A stretch of 64,000 bases of DNA from Peromyscus leucopus (GCF_004664715.2 NC_051063.1:112826829-112890828); one strand, 5' to 3'; shown: positions 1 through 11,222, numbered from the stretch's first letter. Notes: generated by a model from the letters alone, not told the origin. Made by a program: numbers and translations.

Positions 1-639
1 AGGCTGTACATATGCCAGGGCAGAGCATATACTCTATTTTCTGCCCCATTTTGCTGTAAGCCCAAAATTTCCCTGAAAAATGAAGTTGTTAAACAAATGC
101 ATTTAATAAATATGAGTCCCTTTCCTTCACTCTTGTGTTTTTAATGTTTGGCAGATACCTCATACAAAGGATGTGCTCAACAAATAATTTTGAAATTAAT
201 TTCCAAACATTATTTACAAACTGTGTAAGTATATGAATGCAGAAGCTAGGTGACATAAAGGGAGACTGCAGTACTGCAGACCAAAAACAGAGAGGACAGT
301 GAAAGGGCAGCCAGATTGATCTAACAAGAATGGAGATGGGCAACAGAAACACCCATGCGTTTTCCTCAACCTAAATTCTCATCTATATAAGGCCAACTTA
401 GAACTCTTGCAAGCCCTATTTCTTGAGGATGGCAATGTGGAAGGGATTCTCTCTGTTAGGTAAGTAAGGGGGTTTGTCACAAGGCCAGTACCATATTGGG
501 CAACAAGATGAATTCTTTACCTCTTACATTTTATTATTATTATTTCTCCCCTGAAAATCACTCTTGGTTTTCCACAATTACCCTCGTTCTAGGCAAAGAA
601 TCCCTATAAAAACATTTTATAAATGCTTTCTTTGTTTGA
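1..639. other. Non-repetitive AT-rich stretch, no gene seen
   Basis: I see no recognisable repeat, exon or RNA gene here. The open frames are short and lack any family motif. A short (TTA)n run lies near 527-545. Probably unique intergenic or intronic DNA. Confidence 0.5.
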
Positions 640-846
640 AATCGTGTATATATATATGCCTGTTTCTGTGTGTGCTTATGTATGTGAGTGCAGTACCCTC
701 TGAGGCCATGAAGAGGTTCAGACCCCATGGAGCTGGAGTTACTGGTGGTTGTGAGCCACCTCAAGTAGGTGCTGGGAACTGGACTCAGCTTCTCTCTAGG
801 ACAGTACTTGCTCTTAACTAACTGCTGAGCTAGCTCATTAACCCCA
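640..846 (-). repeat. B2/B3-family SINE
   Basis: Read on the minus strand this has the B2-family order: a tRNA-like head (the complement of gctagctcattaacccc), the 'ttcccagcacctacttg' block, the 'ggtggctcacaacca' block and a tail rich in CA and TATA. It is diverged from consensus, so it is an old insertion. A 68-aa plus-strand-looking frame over it is only antisense SINE. Confidence 0.85.
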
Positions 847-889
847 TGTGCATTTGATGTATTTTAATTTATTTTATTTACCTTACTTT

Positions 890-1172
890 TTATGTTTATA
901 CATATGTGATTACATGTCCATAGGCACAGGTGTGTGTGCTAGTGTGTAGAGGCCAGAGATTGGCATTGGATGTCATCCTTGATCACTTTTGATTTTGTAT
1001 ACTGAGGCAGAACTCACTAATTCTGCTGCTCTGACTAGCCAGTCTGCCTGGAAGACCTGTCTTTGCTACCGCCTGAGTACTGGAATTACAGATGGGCCAC
1101 CATACCCAAAGTATTTCATGGGTACTCACACTGTGTAAGTATTTACTCACTAAACCATCTCCAGAGCTTCCA
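890..1172 (-). repeat. B4-type SINE (ID/B1 fusion)
   Basis: The minus strand starts with an ID-like tRNA-derived head (its complement ends in ctaaaccatctccagagc). A B1-like middle follows (complement of gagtactggaattacag), then a 3' part whose complement reads gtgtagaggccagagattgg. This head, B1 and tail order is that of B4 elements. It is strongly diverged. Confidence 0.75.
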
Positions 1173-1369
1173 GTGCATTTATGGAAGGACCATTGGACTT
1201 CACCTGACTCTCAGGTAGAAGATGAGAGCAGATCAGGCAGGAAGTAGAAAAGGAGTCACTAGAGGAATGTTCCCTCTCATTTTCACTGGGAGCCCTGAAT
1301 TCTATTTCCATAACCACATATAATATAAACTTGCTTTTTGGTTAGAGAGATGGAATTTGGTCTTAATTC

Positions 1370-1497
1370 TAATCACTAACATTTACTAAGAGCTTATATC
1401 CCTGTAAGTTTGGTATTACTCTATGCATTTAAAGATAGAAAAGATGGTGGTTTAGAAAGGGCAACATTCTTGCCCAAGACTGTCCTAGCAGTAGCAA
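1370..1497 (-). repeat. MIR relic
   Basis: The antisense MIR landmarks occur in order: 'catttactaagagctta', a spacer, then 'cttgcccaagactgtcctagcag', equivalent to the MIR 'cttgcccaaggtcacacagctag' core. It is an ancient mammalian tRNA-derived SINE and heavily decayed. Confidence 0.7.
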
Positions 1498-1559
1498 CAA
1501 CAACATACATTTACATGGTCTATAAAATCCTTATATACAGATAGAAAAAGTGCTGTCTT

Positions 1560-1660
1560 AGGCAGGAGGTACAGTTCAATGGCAAATGGCAGAGAACATG
1601 CCTGTTATGAGCAAGGACCTCAGATCTGTCCCAAGTGCCATAACAAATGAAAGAAAATGA
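1560..1660 (+). repeat. ID-family SINE relic
   Basis: A tRNA-like module: 'ggaggtacagttcaatggca' matches the A-box region, 'gcaaggacctcagatctg' the B-box region and 'cccaagtgcc' the end of the ID core, followed by an A-rich tail. It abuts the antisense B1 at 1672. Confidence 0.7.
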
Positions 1661-1671
1661 GGTGGCTTCCA

Positions 1672-1771
1672 TCTTGCTTTGTAGACCAGGCTGGTCTTGA
1701 ACTCACAGAGATCCGCCTGGCTCTGCCTCCTGAGTGCTGGGATTAAGGGTGTGCACCACTACTGCCTGGCT
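1672..1771 (-). repeat. B1 SINE
   Basis: An antisense B1, 7SL-derived. It contains 'tgtagaccaggctggtcttg', 'aactcacagagatccgcctg' and 'gagtgctgggattaagg', close to consensus. The 3' third of B1 (the 'gagaaaccctgtctc' end) is missing. Confidence 0.93.
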
Positions 1772-1824
1772 GGTAAGAAGTCTTTCTAGTGGCTGGCTGC
1801 TCTGCTTCTCCAATCTTTCAGCTT

Positions 1825-1913
1825 TCACCATGATACCTGACTCCCGGTTTTATTTTTAAGACCAGTTAGAATTTGTACTACAGTAGCCTCGACCCACTTA
1901 TTGAGAACCACTG
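1825..1913. mobile_element. hAT-Charlie (MER5-like) end fragment
   Basis: The segment ends in 'ttgagaaccactg', the terminal inverted repeat of Charlie/MER5-type hAT elements. Only this terminus is convincing; the interior is too diverged to place. The partner end is not seen. Confidence 0.45.
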
Positions 1914-2292
1914 ATCTAGAAGGTGAGAGATCCACAAAATAAGGAGAAATCAATAAGCCTTAAATTGGGTGGTAGTTTTGATCAGTTTTATATATGGAAC
2001 CAACAAGAAGTCTTGGTGATGAGTTTGCACAAATTTTCCATAAATTTCTAAAATGTTATAGAGATCCCCAAGCATATGGAGAGAATGAATGTGCACACTC
2101 ACAAGTTAGTTTGCATATGCACTGGCTCTGGACTTCCTTTGTGTAATAAAGAGGTAGGATTCTCCAACGTTTGTTTTCATATTTACTACCATTCCTGAAA
2201 TTCTACCAATTGAAAAATCTGTTTCTTTGGGTGCAGAAGGGCAGTTGAACATGTTGTATCTCTTTTTAATGGGATGGATGTACTCGTGGGAT

Positions 2293-2293
<1 letters not shown>

Positions 2294-2337
<44 letters not shown>
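2294..2337. repeat. (GT)n microsatellite
   Basis: About 22 uninterrupted GT units. Likely length-polymorphic and able to adopt Z-DNA. It produces false HTHT-type reading frames. Confidence 0.98.
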
Positions 2338-2339
<2 letters not shown>

Positions 2340-2534
2340 TTGCTGTGTTCTGCCTCCACTTTTCTGACCATCTCCCTGGGGTTCTTGGATTAATTGATTC
2401 CTTATATGGAGAGTGGTGAGGGAAGAGTTTCTATTTCATCACAAAGAAAAGGGGTAGATGAGGTATCAGGAGAAACACAAGCAAGGAAACTCATTTTTGC
2501 TGAGCATGTACTGCTTATTAAGATCTGTCTGTAA

Positions 2535-2730
2535 AGGGGCTGTAAATATGATTTAGTGGTTAAACTTCCTGTTCCTCCAGAGGATTGGAGTTTAACTCCT
2601 AACACATACATTGGGTGGTCACAACTGCCTGTAACTCCAGTTCCTGGAAATTGGGTAACCTCTTCTCGCCTCCAGGAGCATGTGTACATGCAGACAGACA
2701 GACAGATACACATTAAAACTAAATCTTAAT
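2535..2730 (+). repeat. B2/B3-family SINE
   Basis: It starts near 'aaaggggctgtaaatatg' with the tRNA-like head. It then has 'tcacaactgcctgtaact', 'ccagttcctggaa' and a CA/GACA-rich tail ending in 'cattaaaactaaatctta'. Diverged from consensus. Confidence 0.88.
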
Positions 2731-2955
2731 GAACTGTACTAAGAATTTAAAATACTTTAATTATATGAAGAAGACATCATTGGTTAATCTATAGATTATC
2801 AGTAGCAGTTCAATGTCATATATCTTATAATTGTTGGGACCAAGAGGAATGGGTAAACCAAGAGGCCTTGGTCCTAAACTTATGCTCAACTTTTTTACTA
2901 TGGATATGGACTTGAGGAGTACAGAACCTAAATGTGCAGTACTATAGTGGGAGAT

Positions 2956-3322
2956 GTGATGATTGACATTGATAGTCAGTTTGACACTTGGGAGACAAAA
3001 TGCTGGGTATGCCTGTGCAGAATTATCTAGATTCAGTTAACTGAGGTGAGAAGACCTATCCTGAATGTGGGCAGCACCATTTCATGGACTGGGGCCTCAG
3101 AATGCTTAAGAAAGAAAAGCTAATTAGCTGGCCATGAGTGTTTGTCTCTGCATCCTGACTGTGGATGATGTAGGACCAGCAGGCTCCTGGCTCTTTTTGC
3201 TGTGTCTTTCCTGCCACAATGGAGTAATCTCATCAGGATGTAAACCAGAATAAACTTTCCTTCCTTTACATTACTCCTTGTTAGGGATTGGGCACAGCAA
3301 TACGAACTATAACTAACACAGG
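2956..3322 (+). mobile_element. URR1-like non-autonomous hAT element
   Basis: The left part reads 'gattgacattgatagtcagt' and the right part 'ccagaataaactttccttcc' followed by 'cagcaatacgaactataa' and 'ctaacacag'. This is the layout of URR1-type rodent hAT-Charlie elements. There is no transposase. The 113-aa minus-strand frame over it is not a gene. Confidence 0.7.
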
Positions 3323-3724
3323 AGGAGTACTTGCACATTTTATTATCATGCAACATGGATATCAAAATGCAATTTCCTATCAAATGTTCATAACATTCCT
3401 TGCACAGAGAATTCTTCTTTGCAAAATTGAGCAGGCTCTGGAGAGTATGGCTCTTTTTCATAGCTCCATGAGAATTTTGTGGATTTACGCCTAGAAAGAA
3501 AAAGAGGTCCAGCTCTTGACATCAGGCACTGTGAACACAGATTGTCCTTGTTTAAAGAGGGTATTTTTGCATGTTAGGTCTAGCTACCACAGGATTCCAA
3601 ATCACCAGAACTGTATCTGGAGAATGCTACACGTTTTCCTGAAATCAGTTTCTCTGTCTTTAGTCTTGAAACTACAGAGATAAACTTTATTGCATAAATG
3701 CAATAGTCACATTCTGTCACCCTC

Positions 3725-3858
3725 ATTAGATTGCAAGCTACTCAGAGGCAGGACTTAGGATATGATTTTCTCCATGGTCTTCTCAAAGTCTCTGGCAGAA
3801 TATTTGAAGTAGAATAGACATTCAAAGTGTGTTTTGTTGAATGGATGAATTAGAGGAG
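3725..3858 (+). repeat. L2 3'-end relic
   Basis: It has the L2 3'-terminal order: 'gcaagctactcagaggcagg' (consensus 'gtaagctccatgagggcagg'), then 'tctctggcagaatatttg', then 'tgttttgttgaatggatgaa', the GAATGAA-type 3' terminus. Confidence 0.78.
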
Positions 3859-4834
3859 TACTGATCAAATCAATGACTTATTGGGTCGATATCTCCTACA
3901 TAATTTTCTGTAAGTAGTAAGACTATATTATAAGCAAGAGCTTTTTATCAGGCATGACATAGTAAACTTTGCTGACTCTGTAAAAAAATACTTTGGTGGA
4001 GGAATCATCTCCAGTTCTAAAAATCATCAGAGAGATTAAGTAAAGATAAAGATTGCTAGCTTTTTCTTTGATAGCCGAGCAGCATCTGGCCTGTGGCAGA
4101 GAATATGGATGTGCTCTCTTATAATTGGCCAGAAGAAGGAAGTAAACAAAAATCCTAATAGAATTTGAGAGTCTCTGAGGGATGAACAATATATGCAGAG
4201 AAAAACACCAGATTTAGTTTGGATATATAAAGATGGATGTCTCAAGATGAGCAATTGAATTCAGGCTGACAAATGATGCCCACATCAATCCTCTTCCATT
4301 CCCTGCTTTCCAGAGCTGTTTCTCCTTCTACCTCATAGTCAGTCAAAGCAAAAATACAATAAAAATAATGTGTTATATATGGTTAAGTCCAAGGTCAAAA
4401 GGCAATGCCCAGTAAATTTGTATCAGATAAGACTGATGGCTCTTTTCACGTGATGGATGAGAATCAGCAAGCCCCGCGCCCCCCATTGACCATGACTTTT
4501 GTAAATACCTATTTTCACCAGTGTTTAACAAGATGGAGAAAGGACTTCGGTTTTTAGAATAAAAGACATGATTGGGATATCTGTGACATTTCTGTTAGGT
4601 CAGCTTATTATTAAGGGATACTATGGGGTACTCAACAGGAAGCTGGGTTATATATTGGGATCTTCCTCTTCTTAACATGACCTTGGAAAAGCCATTAGCC
4701 ATCTGCTAATCTGCAATAAAATTTGCTACTGAAATCAAATGGAATAATCTCCAGGAGATCTTTGCAAATTATAATGTTCTATGCAACCACAAACTTAATT
4801 TCTTTTTCTCCTTTTTTCCATTTTTTTTCCTTGG
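3859..4834. other. No recognisable feature
   Basis: AT-rich unique-looking DNA. Two overlapping minus-strand frames (88 and 72 aa) have no recognisable motif. I see no repeat I can name. Confidence 0.45.
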
Positions 4835-4925
4835 GGGGAGTTGGGGGATGATGGTGATACAGTCTCATATTATAACCCAGTCCAAACTCAAACTCACAGC
4901 AATTCTCCTGCCTTAGCATCTGAAA
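4835..4925 (-). repeat. Old B1/PB1-type monomer
   Basis: Antisense pattern with 'cagtctcatattataaccca', 'tcaaactcacagcaattctc' and 'ctgccttagcatctga', preceded by a T-rich tract that would be the A tail. It resembles proto-B1 rather than modern B1. Confidence 0.65.
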
Positions 4926-5989
4926 TAAAGTCTATTGCCTTTTTGGTAAAGAGCAAAAGAAGATATAAATGAATGGAGAAAAGGGAATAAAAGTGATAAA
5001 ATAAAAGAAGGAAGTTCACTGAGTGACAGGGAGACTGAAGGATAGGAAGTAAGATGGTAGAGAGAGGCAGGAAGCAGCAATGGAAGAAGGATGTCAGCTC
5101 CAGTGAGCAGGTAGAAGAACAAACAAGAAAGGCATCAAGAAATGAGCAGAGCAGGAGACCCCATCAGAGATGGGATTTAGAAAATTACATCTTTGCAGCA
5201 TACCATCCTGATAAACAACCAGAAGTCTGCATCAGGCAGCGTTTCCGGAGGAGACGACAAATCCAGCATGAGTCAGCTTCCTTATTATACATTTCTAAAT
5301 TGAAAGTACAACTAAATTCACGTTGCTCTAGTTTGTACTCAGCTGAGTAATATGTAATCAAGTGTCCAGCAACTAATGACAGTGCTTTGTCTTGGTCTAG
5401 TTGTTGCCTAACTTCTCATTCCCATGAAAGCCTTGAGGTCAGATCCCCTGCCACAAGTATAGGTACTCAGGGCATCACAGTCCTGCCTCTCCCCCACTTT
5501 TATAGGGTTTGGCAGAGTCCTAGATTTACATTTGTTTGTGTAATTGATCAATATTTCCTTCTCTGTGGTAGACTGAGTACAGAGCAACACTATGGGGCTG
5601 TTTTAGTATTCTATTTCCAACTGGATTTATTGACTGGCAGTATCATAAACAGACAAAAGTCAGTAAGAGCAGCCTTAATTCTGCAAAGATACTATAAAAA
5701 TGACAGTATTTATAGAGGGATGTGGTATGAACCCAAAGAAGACCTGAGTCCTGTGGATTCATTAGGAGGCTTGTGACTGATAAATGTCACAGTTTGAACA
5801 ACTGAACCCTGCCAGGGATAATGGTTATTGTATTTATTTTTGCCTAATAAACTTGAAATTTGTTACTTTCTGTATTCCTCTTTGACTCATTAGTGTATAA
5901 ACCAGTTCTCCAGTGCCGTCTCAGTACATCTCATATGTAACTGTATTATTATTTGTTTACTGGATATTGGCTAAGAGGGGCAATTTTCC
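4926..5989. other. No recognisable gene; purine-rich segment
   Basis: 4960-5170 is strongly purine-rich (AG/GAA) on the plus strand. A 129-aa frame at 5387-5776 has no motif, no splice context and no family resemblance I recognise. I treat it as chance. Confidence 0.45.
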
Positions 5990-6800
5990 AGTTGAATGTT
6001 CCAAAGCTCACTGTTTAGGGTTCACTTAATTGCACAATAACGAGGAGAAAGTTAATTCATAATTTACTTTGAGGCCTTTATTAAACCAATTTATTAAAAA
6101 TAAAAGGGACTTCCAAGGAAGACATGCCTGGTGGTAGTAAGTAATCATATTAGTTCAGATTATGTACAGAACTTTTTCTAAAAAAAAAAAAAAATTGTTT
6201 TAGGCCAAATTCTCCTGTGGATTCTGTGGCATGCCTTCATGACAAACTGCCACTGATTAACTCAGAGACACTGTCGGCCTGAGAAGCCACTGAGCAGACA
6301 GCCCAGCAGCCCCTGGTGGCTAGACTTCTGAGCTGTCGCTTTTGCTTTATTCCTGGTCCCACTGGATAAAACACAAGCCAATAACGTGAGGGCATCATTT
6401 TTCTCCTTCAAATTCAGTGCCTTTCCAGGGGGAACAAATCAAATTAGGGGTTAATTCTATTAGTATTGACACTCTTATGAAATTTAGTTTTTGACCTCAA
6501 AACATCCAAATTCATATTGATTCCCAGTTTGCATTTTCCTGCTTTATTTAGGCCTCCATATTAGCCAACTTGTAATAAAACTTGGGTGCTTTGTCTTACC
6601 AAAAAAAACTGTTTATTTGTTCACAGTTGCTGTTTCAACAGCAGATGGCAATAGATACTCCGGTCCCCTGAGAGCTTTAGCATCTGAGCGCTGAAAGCCC
6701 TTAAATATGTCCCCGCTCTGTGCAGTCACAGCATTTTTCACCACCGATAAATTCTGGGCACTCCTTCAAGTTTCCTGTGATGACACCTTTTGTATTGTCA
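5990..6800. other. Non-repetitive, CpG-containing candidate conserved non-coding block
   Basis: No repeat is recognisable over about 800 bp except a 15-bp A run at 6180-6194. Homeodomain-type TTAAT/ATTAG cores recur and several CpGs survive in otherwise CpG-poor DNA. Conservation cannot be judged without an alignment, so this is inference only. Confidence 0.25.
6304..6321 (-). promoter_or_regulatory. Weak CTCF-like motif
   Basis: The minus strand reads agccaccaggggctgctg. CCACCAGGGG fits the CTCF core well, but the following GC of the GGC step is replaced by CT, giving 12 of 14 positions against CCASYAGRKGGCRS. Confidence 0.25.
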
Positions 6801-6868
6801 GCTCACACATGGAAAGAAAGATTACAGGTCCCAGGAAAGGATGTTTCTTTGGTTAAGGAAATAGGAAG

Positions 6869-6890
6869 AAAAAAAAAAAAAAAAAAAAAA
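6869..6890. repeat. Poly(A) tract
   Basis: A 22-base A run, not clearly attached to a retrotransposon. It is flanked by purine-rich sequence and may be the tail of an unrecognisable SINE. Confidence 0.9.
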
Positions 6891-7794
6891 GCCACAGAAA
6901 ACCAGGCAAAGGAAAATGGGCCGATGGCACTGTAAGAGTGGAGGTAGAAACAGTAAACAGGAAAAGAAAAGAGAAGTGGAAAGGAAACTTGACCAGAGAC
7001 TGAGGAGATGCCCAGGGAAGGTTCTCTACTGTTCCTAACAAGCCTTAGGTTTAATCTCTGAAGACTCCTTCTCCTTTGAGTCAAGTCCTTTTAGTCTTGG
7101 ATCCGTAGCAGGGGTGCTGGCCCCAGAGTAAGGCTGGGACTCTTCCCTGGAGCTTTCAAACTGCAGAGGCATGTCTGTCTTTAGTGGAGAATAATAGATA
7201 TTTTTGGGGTGGTGGTGGTGGTAGAGTGTTGCAGAATATTATTTCAAGGTGTGTTACTTTTGTTTATGTTGCATTTGTTTAGCTCTGTAAAGCTGTGATA
7301 CTTTGCCTGTCTAAAATACCTGATGGTTTAAAAAAGAATTGAATGGCCTGCCAACAGTGAGGCAGGAGAAAGGATAAGTAGGGCTGGCAGGCAGAGAGAA
7401 TATAAAGAGGAAAAAAAGAGAAGGAGCCAGAGAAGGAGGAGGACATCAGAGGCCAGCCATCCAACTACACAGCAAGCCAAAGAGTAAGGAAGAAAGGTAG
7501 ACAGGAATAGAAAAGGAAAAGCCCAGAGGCAAAAGGTAGATGGGATAATTTAAGAAAAGCTGGCATGAAACAAGCCAAACTAAGGCTGGGCATTCATAAT
7601 TATGAATAAGTTATTTATTTTGGAGTTGGGTGGCAGGCCCCTTAAAAGAGCAAAAAACAACCAACAGCAATGGAGGAATTCAATATCTACAAAACATGTT
7701 AAACCATAGCTGTTGCTTGTTCCCTTAATGTTTTATCTGTTCTGTAAATACACCCTTTGTGTGGCTGGATAACAACATGAAAAGGCAGGAAGCA
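6891..7794. other. No recognisable feature; purine-rich
   Basis: Runs of AG-rich sequence at 6940-7020 and 7360-7540, plus a short (GGT)n at 7209-7222. The open frames here are low-complexity antisense artefacts. Confidence 0.45.
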
Positions 7795-8008
7795 AAGGGG
7801 AGTGTCTCCCAATGGTTACGAGGATGGTTACTCTAGCAAGGGACTGGGATTCAGTTCCTAGCACCCACTTGAAGCATCTCACGATCATCTCTAATTCTAG
7901 CTCCAGGGGGATCCTTTGCCTCTGGCCTTCATTGGTGTCTGGTCTCATATGCACATACTCACACACGGACATATGTGCCTATACATAATTAAAAACAAAT
8001 CATTAAAG
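7795..8008 (+). repeat. B2/B3-family SINE
   Basis: A degraded head, then 'gggattcagttcctagcacc', 'cacgatcatctctaattcta' and 'gctccagggggatcc', followed by a CA-rich 3' part and a tail 'aattaaaaacaaatc'. Orientation and order match B2/B3. Confidence 0.85.
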
Positions 8009-8146
8009 AAATTGGCAACTCTATGTGGTATTCAGCTAAATGTAGTAGCTAAGCATTGTAGGTATACACAAAAATCCTCTCTACTTAACCCCATGTGCCT
8101 CTATGTTTTTACGCAATTACTAACCCTTTTTTTTCTATCCCTCACC

Positions 8147-8519
8147 TGCTGGGGAATGTCTTTCTGTATGCTGTGAATGTATATTGTTATAACCTTCCAT
8201 TGGTTAATAAATACGCTGCTTTGGCAGCTTAGAGGCAGGTAGGAAAGGAGAGAGACAGGACAAATACAGGCGGAGTCTAGAGGGAGACTTGAGCCAGCTG
8301 CCCAAGAAGCAACATGTAATGGAATGCAGGTAAAGCCACAAAACACGTACCAAAACATAGATTAATAGAAATGGGTTAATTTAAGATATAACAGCTAGCT
8401 AGCAAGAGGCCTGCCATAGACCATACAGTTTGTAAATAATATTAAGCCTCTGAGTGATTATTTTATAAGCGGCTGCGGGCCCACGGGTTGGGTGAGACCT
8501 GAGAAACCTTCTGACTACA
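8147..8519 (+). mobile_element. Solo LTR, family 1, copy A
   Basis: It begins TGCTGGGG and ends CTGACTACA, i.e. TG...CA. Internal blocks 'ctgtatgctgtgaatgt', 'ccattggttaataaata', 'gcagcttagaggcaggta' and 'gctagctagcaagaggcctg' are shared in order with the element at 62190-62599. 'aataaa' is present early. No internal region follows, so it is solo. Flanks tcacc/tccac do not form a clean duplication. The family name is uncertain. Confidence 0.8.
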
Positions 8520-8554
8520 TCCACTTCTCCCTCTCTCCTCTCTCCATTTATCCC

Positions 8555-8642
8555 TCTATGTAGTCCAGGCTGTGGTAGAACTCAAAAGTTCCCTGCCTTA
8601 ATTCTGTGCACTGGAATTATAGCTGTGTGTCACCAGGCCTGT
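8555..8642 (-). repeat. Diverged B1 SINE
   Basis: Antisense B1 landmarks: 'tatgtagtccaggctgtggt', 'agaactcaaaagttccctgc' and 'gtgcactggaattatagctg'. It directly follows the LTR. Confidence 0.75.
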
Positions 8643-9019
8643 GATTTTTGAGGTAAACAATGGATGCAATTTTTAACTACTGACCTCAACAACTAACAAC
8701 TTGGACAAGGTTCTTCTTCAAGTCTGAGGAATACCTTTGCACCTTGGCACATGTGTCAGCATGTTATCCCCCTTCACCCACTACTTACATTGCTTTTTGG
8801 GGCCTGGGTAGAGAAATATACTGGAAGAAACTGTATTAGAAGCTGAACATTGTTGCTGACTTCTCTCCCAGTACATGGGTGGGGATGCCTGAAGCTACCT
8901 GCCCCAGAAGGCTAGGTATTCCTAGACATGGAGAGCAATGGGCCCTGCCAAGTCTGGGCTCTACATTTTGGAATATACTTCAAAGTTTAGAAGCAATATG
9001 CTTATTTCCAAAATGTTGG

Positions 9020-9227
9020 ATGGTGGTTCTAAACCTGTGGGTTACAACCCCTTTGTGGGTTGCATATCAGATATCCTGCCTATCAGATATTTATGTCATG
9101 ATTCATAACAGTAGCAAAATTACAGTTAGAAATAGCAACAAAATATTTCTATGGTTGGGGAAGTTACCACAACATGAGTAACTGTATTAAAGGGTCACAG
9201 CATTAGGAAGGTTGAGAACTACTGTGT
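9020..9227. mobile_element. Non-autonomous hAT-Charlie MITE (RCHARR1-like)
   Basis: Imperfect terminal inverted repeats: 'tggtggttctaaacctgtgg' at the left and 'aaggttgagaactactgtg' at the right. The interior has 'catgattcataacagtagc' and 'aaattacagttagaaatagc', familiar from a very common rodent MITE. No coding capacity. Confidence 0.85.
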
Positions 9228-9239
9228 TAGAGCTAGAAG

Positions 9240-9365
9240 ATACTATTTACTTCCATCTTGTTGCTTTGTGTGATAGATGAGAACTGTTCAAACTTACATA
9301 GTGAAAAATGACAGACCCAAACTACAGATTCTAATGGAATCATGACCTGGTTCTAAGGCCACTTA
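9240..9365 (-). repeat. MIR relic
   Basis: Antisense MIR pattern: 'gatagatgagaactgttcaa' (consensus 'acagatgaggaaactgaggc'), then 'cttacatagtgaaaaatgac' and 'tggaatcatgacctgg'. Confidence 0.6.
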
Positions 9366-9751
9366 GCATCTTGGGATACGTGAAGCAAATTTAGATACAA
9401 ATAAACTGCTTCTGTCCAGGTAAGAGGTAGACAGTAAATAGAGTAATTCCATTTAAGATCTTATTTCCACAGTTCTCTCTGGAAGGATTCTTATTTGTGC
9501 CTCCCATGGGAACATGAAGGTCTCCTCAGCTCTCATAATATCAAGAGCTTGGAGTGGTCCTAGAGTACAGAAGGGCATCTCTTGTGCTGAAATCTGGCAT
9601 GTGGCTATCCCTGTGGAATGGAAAATATCACTACAGGCTCAATAGTCTGAAAGAGTAGGCTGGCTTCTTGTTGGGCAGTCGAAGACAGTGATTTGGGAGA
9701 GAGTTTTGGGTGGGGCCAGGTAGACTAAACATTTAACTCACAGGGAATTTC

Positions 9752-10440
9752 TTCTATAATGTTCCTAAAGATGCCCCACCCCACCTCATTTTGTAAGAGC
9801 TTATTAGAAAGGGCAGCCAGTACCTTTCTTTTTTTTTGTGTGTGTTTTTTTTCTTTTATTTATTTTATTTTACAATACTATTCAGTTCTACATAACAGCC
9901 ACAGATTCCCTTGTTCTCCCCCTTCCTGCCCCCCTCCCCTTCCCCCAGCCCACCCCCCATTCCCACCACTTCCAGATCAAGGCCACCCCCGAGGACTGAG
10001 ATCGACCTGATAGACTCAGTCCAGGCAGGTCCAGTCCCCTCCTCCCAGATTGAGCCAAGCGTCCCTGTATAAGTCCCAGGTTTCAAACAGCTATCTCATG
10101 TAGCGAGCCCAGGACCTGGTACCACTGCCTAGATGCCTCCCAAACAGATCAAGCCACAGTACCTTTCTTATTAATTGTTCCACTAATGCAAAAACATAGC
10201 TTAAAAAATTCTTCCTCTAGGGTGCTTCTAAAATGACTGTTTAAGGCTACATAAAAAGGGATCTGTGCCCAGTAAAGAAAAGCTCCGAGCAGCCCGAGCT
10301 GCTTGTAAGTCTCAGCAGCACGAGCAAAATCCTTCCAGATTTATGCATGTGACTTCCCTTCTCTTTCTGTTTGCAACCTCTGCCCACATCCTCAGAAATT
10401 AGTTCCCACTGCCTCTTGTGAGACACAACCCCATCACAGG
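9752..10440. repeat. Ancient duplicated block, copy A (interrupted by L1)
   Basis: Ignoring the L1 at 9831-10156, this aligns with 11223-11580. Shared blocks in the same order include tctataatgttc[c/t]taaagatg, 'taagagctt', 'aaagggcag', 'cactaatgca', 'aaaattctt', 'acataaaa' and 'gtctcag'. It resembles no repeat I know. Homology past 10330 is weak. Confidence 0.6.
9818..10169 (-). mobile_element. 5'-truncated L1 3' UTR insertion with target-site duplications
   Basis: The 13-bp duplication cagtacctttctt occurs at 9818-9830 and 10157-10169. Between them a minus-strand L1 3' UTR begins with poly(T) at 9831 and runs C-rich to 10156. Its reverse complement (ggcttgatctgtttggga...) resembles 23566 onward in the long L1. 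It contains no ORF and is a typical target-primed insertion. Confidence 0.92.
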
Positions 10441-10812
10441 CAATTCCTTCTGACTATTTTTTCCTGTTAATTCTACTGGTTACCCATATTGCTAAAATCT
10501 GCTTAGGCTGAGTTTCTTTGAATTCTATTTTGTTGCTCCAGTCAACTGTTACTTTAGGATGCTCTTTGGCTTTGGATGTGTGCTATTGTCATGGTCCTGT
10601 CATTCTGCATGCATTGCTAAAATGTTTGGCAACTATTTTCATTTATATTTATATTTTCATTTATATTTATGAATGAAATAGTATTAAAGTTGGCAAAGGG
10701 TGTCCATGAGTTCTTTTAAAGAACATATTTGCTTCTGCTTTTTATTTCTTATCTCTGTTTCTTCTCTTCAGAATTCCTAACAGAATCCCACCTGTGTGTG
10801 TTTGTTCATTTT

Positions 10813-10858
10813 TTCATTCATTCATTCATTCATTCATTCATTCATTCATTCATTCATT
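10813..10858. repeat. (TTCA)n microsatellite
   Basis: About 11 uninterrupted TTCA tetranucleotide units. The adjacent 10620-10680 segment is a short ATTT-rich direct repeat. Confidence 0.97.
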
Positions 10859-11222
10859 GTTGTGTAGCCCGGATCAGTCTATACATTGATATATAGCCTG
10901 GTGATCTTCCTGAGTTACAAGGTTGGTTGTTGTTTAATGACAGTGTTGAGTTAGGTCAAGTAACCTGAAACTGTCCCATTAATTGACCCTTCATTTGAAA
11001 GGCTTTACTATGGAGGTCAACATGCAAATGAACTCATATAACTTCCCTGGAGGAGTGAGCGAACTTGCTTTTTCAGACAAAACTGTTTTGGGGTTTGCTT
11101 TAAAAGACTTGTCTACATAGCTTTGTATGTTACCCCGTACACACAAAGGTGTGTTTGATGAGTGTGAATGTCATTATTCCCATTCTCAGAATCTGCTTTT
11201 AGTTTCCTCTGTTATTATTGAA

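Noticed and set aside
5387..5776. 129-aa plus-strand frame
   Set aside because: No motif, no supporting gene structure and no family resemblance. Treated as chance.
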